The notes beneath the pieces are model-generated. The model searched no databases. It had not been told where the DNA came from and worked only from the letters and a program-made list of their open reading frames with translations. Position numbers and translations under genes: made by a program. From Chrysomallon squamiferum (lineage: Eukaryota; Mollusca; Gastropoda; Neomphalida; Peltospiridae), in contig CM022670.1 of assembly GCA_012295275.1 (NCBI GenBank), positions 38,198,251 to 38,258,250 on the forward strand: a stretch of DNA of 60,000 nt, read 5' to 3'. Shown here piece by piece: positions 54,300-60,000 of this stretch; within the stretch, counting starts at the first letter, position 1; the number at the start of each line of letters is the position of its first letter.

Positions 54300-55261
54300 G
54301 CATGTAAAAAGTTATGTTAATGAATCCAAGCCTGATTTAAAACAAAAGCTGACACAGACAGAAACCAGGACACACAGACTCTTGGATTCTTAGTTCTATA
54401 TATCACATTTCATCACAGAACTGCAAATCTGTTAGTGATAAATGTTTTCAATCTTTTTTTTTTCTTCTTCTTCTTTTTTTTTCATATATATTTGTAAGAA
54501 CAGAGATATTTGACATAACTATCTGATTACAAAGACGGATTTCAACATCAATACAAACTGCAACTCATTACTTTCAAAGAGCTGGATATAAAATTTTAAT
54601 GTCTAAATTCCAGACAGAACAAATGAAAAAAAAAAAAAAAAAAAATGTTTGTTATTTAATTATGTAAATGTGCGGGAAAAAAAAAAAAGGATAACATTAT
54701 TAAAATTCAGAAGGAAATAAAAACAAAAGAAAGAACAAAAAAACATTAAAAAAAAAAAATCAAACCAAAAGAAAATTCTCAAAATACGCCCTTTGAATGA
54801 ATGAAAAAGATTGAATTTTTTTTTTTTTTAAACGTGAAAAATGAAAGAAAGAAAATCAACAAATATGGATTTAATTAAATGGAAAGAATACACAAAAAAA
54901 AGATTATTATTATTATTATTTTTTTTTTGCTCTAGCTTTCTTTAGGATAATAACATACAAAACACTCTCTGAAGTACTAAAACTGAACCATCTCTCCATT
55001 TTTCTCGTTCTAACTCTGCTCCTGTCTTTTTCTCTAGAGTAGAGCAGAGAAGAGACATTTGTACTTTTGCACTAAGGAGACGATTCTAATACCTGAGATT
55101 ACTAGAAACGTTCCAATAGGCTGATTGAAATTCAGCCAGGTGAAATAATTTTGATTATTTTACTGTTATCCTTTTATACCTGATAAACTAACAGCTTAAT
55201 TAAATTTGAAGATTTTAGTCCTTGTCTAGATGCAAACTCTCCATTTGTTTCTTCTCAAACT
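54299..55261. other. No gene; many A/T tracts
   Basis: Poly-A at about 54624-54645, 54677-54688 and 54750-54759, T tracts at about 54460-54482 and 54817-54830, (ATT)n at about 54905-54920. 54950-55250 is complex without a frame. Confidence 0.6.
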
Positions 55262-55386
55262 TTATTGTTTTTTTGTTTTCTAAATTTGTATTTATTTTAT
55301 TTGTTTGTTTCTTTGATTGTTTGTTTGTTTAAAGATTTATTTAATAATTTTTATTTTTTTATTTTATTTATTTATTTGTTTGTTTT

Positions 55387-55421
<35 letters not shown>

Positions 55422-55545
55422 TTTTATTTGTTTTTTTATTTATTTATTTATTTTATTTAATTTAATTAATTTGAATTTTCGTGTATATTTTTATTTTATT
55501 TATTATTTTTATTTATTTAATTATTTTTAAAGTTTAAACTGCTGT
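55262..55545. repeat. (TTTA)n/(TTTG)n block
   Basis: Tetranucleotide TTTA, TTTG and TTTC units over about 280 bp, with the longest perfect TTTA run at about 55385-55425. Confidence 0.96.
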
Positions 55546-56220
55546 CATATTTTACAAAAATAGTAAAAACATAAAACTATTTAATTTATATTTTGTCTTT
55601 CTTAATTATTTATCTAGTTTCTGAATATTGCAAAATTCCTCGTTTTCTGAGTAACAATGTACAACGTGTGTTTAATGATGAAAAATACAACTGATATGAT
55701 ACCACATAAAGAGGATCAAAATGCACCAAAATGGGGTAAAAATTCTCGGAAAATGGGTTAACACACACTAACAATGATTCATATTGACACTACTGATAAT
55801 AACAAAAATACCATGATATTTATTTTTTTTCCACCAATAAAATAATCTAGAAAATAATTCCAGCTTTTTATCAAACGGAGTCATTTTTACAACTGAGCAA
55901 ACTTTCGTTTCAGGTTTCACTGAACATCAAAATCAACAGTTTTAAACCTACGAATAAAATAAAATCAAAATAATTAAACGCGAACCGAAACGATGACAGT
56001 TTACAACGTCTGAACACTGAGCTCTGAACAAACAGAATGCGTGGAATGATAAATGGACAAACACGCAGCTAAATGGATACCACAGATGATGGATGAATGG
56101 ATGGAACGCACAAGACAGGGAAAGGTTTACCGTGTTCCAATAACTGCTGCTGGTACTGACTGAAATGTGACACAGAATGGACAGTGGTTTACAACAGGCA
56201 GGATGAAACGATTGAGACAA
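55546..56220. other. No supported gene; complex right half
   Basis: 55850-56215 is complex and CpG-bearing (cgcgaaccgaaacgatgac, about 55979). A 90-codon minus frame (55948-56220) has no recognised motif. Confidence 0.4.
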
Positions 56221-56396
56221 AAAAAAAAAAAGTCAATATTATCATAGAGTCCCCTCTCATTGCCTCCAGCACCCCCACGATTTATCATCATTTGACATTC
56301 AATAGCTGAAGTCTTGTTTCTGATTTTTTTTTTTTTTTTTTTTTTTTTATTGTTGTGTTTGTTTGTTGTGGTTAAACATTCTTTTTATGTGTAGGA
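56221..56396. other. A and T tracts
   Basis: Poly-A at about 56220-56231 and poly-T at about 56323-56348 flank a short complex stretch. Confidence 0.8.
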
Positions 56397-56592
56397 TGAG
56401 TTATTCATCAATCCAGACTTCTACTTATTCATTTTTTCTTTCTACATTTCTAACAATCTCTTTCATTCATCCTTTGATCCAGACTTCTAATTATTCATTA
56501 TTTCTTTCTACATTTCTAACAATCTTTTTTATTCATCCTTTTATCCAGACTTCTATTTATTCATTATTTCCTTCTACAGTTCTAACAGTGTC
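56397..56592. repeat. ~63-bp minisatellite, three units
   Basis: atccagacttctacttattc, attttttctttctacatttctaacaatctctttcattcatcc, with 'tccagacttcta' near 56413, 56479 and 56545. The last unit ends ctaacagtgtctgc. The 104-codon plus frame is its translation. Confidence 0.95.
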
Positions 56593-56797
56593 TGCTAGAA
56601 CCACTGACATTTCTAGAATGAATAAAAAGTTGGTTAATGATACCTCAATGTTGTACTTTTTCTGCTCGATGTTCTGAAACGTTAATGTGTTTGCTGGTTC
56701 ACTTGATTATTTGTTTATTAATTTATACAGTCCTTTCTAAGATAGCTCTATTTTATTATTTTATTATTAATAATGAATATTACGTATAAGTACAAAC
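56593..56797. other. No gene recognised
   Basis: AT-rich; nothing seen. Confidence 0.5.
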
Positions 56798-57125
56798 ATA
56801 CACACACACATACATACAAACACATTCATACGCATATATTAAAAACGTGTTTGTAAGTATGTATATATATATATGTGTATGTGTGTCTATATATATATTT
56901 ATTTAAAAACACAAATATACATACAATCACACATACATACATACATACATACACATATACATTCATACATACCTATCTAAATACATATATAAATAATATA
57001 GCACACACATATGCACATTTGTATATATATATATATATATATATACATTCATGCCTATGAATATACACATATATATTTACATACATACATATATGCATAT
57101 ATACATACATAAACATACACACAGA
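56798..57125. repeat. TACA/TATA/CACA low-complexity block
   Basis: Imperfect TACA and CATA units with (TA)n at about 57020-57044. Confidence 0.95.
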
Positions 57126-57234
57126 CACATTTATCTGAGAGAATAAATACACTGTCACTCTTATATTGTTTACACATACCAACAACATCAAGAATTCTTT
57201 TTTTTTTTTTTTTTTAACATACACATTCCGAAAA

Positions 57235-57527
57235 TTAATACACTTCGCTAAACCAATCACTGGTAACTGTGGTTGGAATGGGCAAACGGGTCAGTTCGTG
57301 GCACCGACGAGCACCGACCCCTTTGACCTTTGAGCTGCTAACTCTCACCCAGCATCTTCTTGCAGTGTAATTACGACTGCAACGTAACCTGTTTTCTTTT
57401 GTTTCTGGTAAAACACGGCTGTGCAGGCTGCGGCCAAGCTTGTGATTGCGAGATTTGAAGTCATTTGGAACACAGCAGGTAGAAATGAAAGTGGAGACAG
57501 CGAGCTGACATAATTCTCGAGACTCTC

Positions 57528-57561
<34 letters not shown>

Positions 57562-57600
57562 CGTTGTGAACATGCAGAGAATCAACGTGGCAGAAATCCA
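57235..57600. promoter_or_regulatory. Complex island with nuclear-receptor-type direct repeat
   Basis: GC-balanced, non-repetitive sequence apart from (CA)n at about 57529-57556. TGACCTTTGAGCT at 57324-57336 is, on the minus strand, AGCTCA-A-AGGTCA, a one-base-spaced direct repeat (DR1) of the nuclear-receptor half-site type, followed by a third degenerate half-site AGGGGTC. A long minus frame crosses it (57235-57585) without a family motif. Enhancer/promoter use is inferred. Confidence 0.35.
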
Positions 57601-57639
57601 GTCTCCTATAATTAGCGTTCAGACGTTTTTGTTGCAATA

Positions 57640-57662
57640 TGAATGTTGTTGTTGTTGTTGTT
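57640..57662. repeat. (GTT)n microsatellite
   Basis: GTT units followed by atgttgatgttg. Confidence 0.9.
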
Positions 57663-58110
57663 ATGTTGATGTTGTTTAGTCTGGTATGATTATTATCAGA
57701 TATTTGTTTATATAAGATGTCATTAGATATGTTTTTTTTTTTTTTTTTTTTGATATTATGTTGTTTAATCTGATATGATAATTATTAGATGTTTTAATAT
57801 CATGTTATTTAATGTCATATCATCATTACTAGAAATTTTTATGTTATTTAATCTGATGTGATAATTATTACATTTTTATATCGTGTTATATAATCTGATA
57901 TAATAATTATACATTTTTATATATTATATAATCTAATATAATTATGAGACATTTACATAAGATGTTATTTGGCATTTTTTTAAATATGATATTATTTAGT
58001 CTAATAAATGTTTAAAGATGTTACTACAAGGGTTTTTTTAATATATAACATCTCAGTATGATAAAAAGGTTTATTAAGTTTTGTTTTTGTAATTATCTGG
58101 TATGATTGTT
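57660..58110. repeat. Decayed ~45-bp minisatellite
   Basis: 'atgttatttaatctgatatgataattattagat' recurs with variants near 57674, 57760, 57802, 57840, 57885, 57925 and 57970. The rightmost units are very decayed. A poly-T at about 57731-57751 interrupts it. Confidence 0.75.
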
Positions 58111-58119
58111 AAGAACAGT

Positions 58120-58605
58120 ATAAAACAAGACAGCACACTACACTACTGAATAATACAGTAGAGTACAGTACAATATAATACATGTAACGCAATACACAAT
58201 ACACAACATTGCATTGCATTACAGTATAGACATGTACAATACAATAAATACATTACAATGTAAAAATGTATTTCAGAATATAATACAATAGATTATACTA
58301 CAAAACAGAACAATGCAGTATAATATAGTACAATATATGCAACACAATATAGTACAATACAATACAGAACAGTGCAATATAATACAACATAGAACAGTAT
58401 AAAACACAAAACAGAACAATATAATTTTGTACAGTACACTAGAGAAGAGTGGCAATATACAATACATAGCATTACAGCACAGTACAGTGCATTACAATAT
58501 AAAACAGAACAACACCATACAATACAGTACAATACATTACATTACATTACAGGATAGAACAGTATAATACATTGCAATAAAGAACAGAATAATACGACAC
58601 AATAC
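58120..58605. repeat. ATACA/AGAAC-rich degenerate array
   Basis: Short phrases acaatacagaac, agtacaatataatac and attacattacagta are shuffled over about 480 bp. They are probably ancestors or relatives of the cleaner 65-bp units to the right. Confidence 0.85.
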
Positions 58606-58876
58606 AATATAATTCAATATAATACAATTCATTACGTTACTGTGTATTACACTGTAGTATGTTATAGAACAATATAATTCAATATAATACAATACATTAC
58701 GTTACTGTGTATTACACTGTAGTATGTTATAGAACAATATAATTCAATATAATACAATACATTACATTACTGTGTATTACACTGTAGTATGTTATAGAAC
58801 AATATAATAAAATATAATACAATACATTACGTTACTGTGTATTACACTGTAGTATGTTATAGAACAATATAATAAA
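58606..58876. repeat. 65-bp minisatellite, four units
   Basis: Units end in agtatgttatagaac at 58670, 58735, 58800 and 58865, exactly 65 bp apart. They differ only at a few sites (attc/aata, gtta/atta). Partial unit to 58876. Confidence 0.98.
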
Positions 58877-59189
58877 ATAAAGAACAGTGCTGTAGAATTT
58901 TTCTAAACTAATGTTATAGTTTCGCGTAAAGGAGTTTTCTAACGTGAGGTAACGTTTGAAGATTTTGGTTTCTGCTGTTATCATTGCTGCTATTTCTGAT
59001 CATCATTAACAGGAAAATGGTTACATTAGATGGCAGTTAAAATGATGTACAGATCAAATTAGAGAACGTTCCAGTATTAGCGCCTCCCTTTCTTCATCTG
59101 TTGATAATTATTTTCATATAAAAATGATTTTCTTTTATGAGATTATTAAATCAAAGTGGGAAAAATGAGAAAGAAAAAAACTAATTAGC
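58877..59189. other. No gene recognised
   Basis: Complex AT-rich DNA. Confidence 0.5.
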
Positions 59190-59410
59190 AAGTAAAATAA
59201 ACAAACTAATAAATAAATGTATAAAGAAACAAACAAATAAATAAATAATAAAATAAAATAAATAATATTAGCAAATAAAGAAACAAGCTAATAAATAAAT
59301 GTATAAAGAAAGAAACAAATAAATAAATAAAATAAAATAAAATAATATTAAATAAATAAAATAAATAAATGAAGAAAATAAACAAATAAACAAACAAACA
59401 AATAAAAATC

Positions 59411-59441
<31 letters not shown>

Positions 59442-59475
59442 AAATGGCGGCAAACAAAGAAACAAACAAACAAGG
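59190..59475. repeat. (AAAT)n/(AAAC)n block
   Basis: Two related halves: 'aaacaa-ctaataaataaatgtataaagaaa-aaacaaataaataaat' begins near 59200 and again near 59280, an ~80-bp duplication inside AAAT repeats. Perfect AAAT at about 59412-59442. Confidence 0.95.
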
Positions 59476-60000
59476 CTTCTTTCACAATTTTGCAGTTTTA
59501 ACACAACCATCAAGAAACGAATGCAGGAAGAAATCGTTACTGAAAAATATACTCAAAAGGTGTTTTTCATCCAATTACTGAAGGTATCACTTTCTTGTAA
59601 TCAACAGGAGCAAAATGTCAAACACCCCCCCGTGCCCCCAGATTATCATACCTGTTCCAGCAACACCTGATACTGATAAGTAAATATTTTCTTTTCTTTA
59701 ACTGAAATCGTAATTCAGAGATAAAAAACTGTACACGTCATGTTTGAAATGAGACGTTTCTTTATTTATTTATGTATTTTAACGATTGTTTTCATTTAAA
59801 AGAAACTGGATCAAATATAGCGCTTCTGTTTACAAGAGTTTGAAACTAGATATGGTGAGAGCGAAAAGGTGAAAACAGTGTGATTGAGTAATAATTAATT
59901 ACAAAAAAATATTTATGTGTGTCTGTATCTATGTGTGCGTATGTTTGTTCTCCCTTTGTATATAAGGAAGTATGTAAGTATGTATCCATCTGAATGTGTG
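59476..60000. other. No gene recognised
   Basis: Complex AT-rich DNA with a TTTA run near 59762 and GT/TATG units at the right edge. Confidence 0.5.

Noticed and set aside
57235-57585. 116-codon minus-strand frame
   Set aside because: Starts across a CA microsatellite and has no family motif; the underlying DNA is better described as a possible regulatory island.

Overview
This window looks like nuclear DNA from an animal, most likely a mollusc and perhaps a gastropod. The reasons are its AT-richness, very dense (CA)n/(GT)n, (TTA)n, (AAAT)n and A/T homopolymer tracts, and at least eight decayed copies of one short dispersed repeat. That repeat has the order 'ccattccaaccagtgctcc ... atggga-aggtgcatataaaa ... 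cttgctgctaa ... gagtagcc', which I recognise as the body of a tRNA-related SINE common in molluscs. I could not check this against a database, so the taxonomic call is tentative. No bacterial gene organisation, CRISPR array, rRNA or intact tRNA gene is visible.

No protein-coding gene can be supported. Nearly all long open frames are translations of CA/GT, CT, TTA or minisatellite arrays. Three non-repetitive open frames (13989-14300, 46787-47038, 51371-51733) are kept as weak candidates. The best is 46787-47038, whose C-terminal half has a regular heptad pattern. The window is best read as intergenic or long-intron DNA.

Three kinds of material alternate. (1) Microsatellites and A/T tracts occur throughout. 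(2) There are many unrelated short tandem arrays (minisatellites): 79 bp at 9-136, ~136-182 bp at 405-1185, 28 bp at 1951-2166, ~68 bp hairpin-forming units at 5105-5545, ~34 bp at 9690-9912, ~46 bp at 11240-11585, 100 bp at 18321-18485, 19 bp at 19380-20333, ~200 bp at 27225-27640, ~65 bp inside a SINE at 31640-31935, ~305 bp at 38560-39640, 36 bp at 39880-40330, ~65 bp at 41240-41545, ~75 bp at 45195-45426, ~49 bp at 47098-47450, ~140-175 bp at 50750-51200, 18 bp at 52185-52545, ~90 bp at 52560-53165, ~63 bp at 56397-56592, ~45 bp at 57660-58110 and 65 bp at 58606-58876. (3) Islands of complex, less AT-rich sequence carry palindromes and transcription-factor-like motifs (for example 3840-4160, 8745-9105, 9929-10250, 10765-11250, 13560-14305, 21160-21840, 22390-22660, 34050-34430, 36900-37340, 40430-40920, 50480-50750, 53180-53520, 57235-57600). 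These are the best candidates for conserved non-coding (regulatory) elements.

The most notable structures are: a SINE whose conserved core has been tandemly amplified about five times (31545-32060); a second copy of that SINE's 3' tail, very similar and inverted, 4.8 kb away (36785-36900); a minisatellite in which every unit carries a nested hairpin (5105-5545); a 19-bp array that stays open on the minus strand through all three codon phases for 338 codons; and perfect inverted repeats at 9941-9982, 10031-10060, 10779-10794, 21597-21615 and 50606-50635. I found no convincing new multi-gene system.
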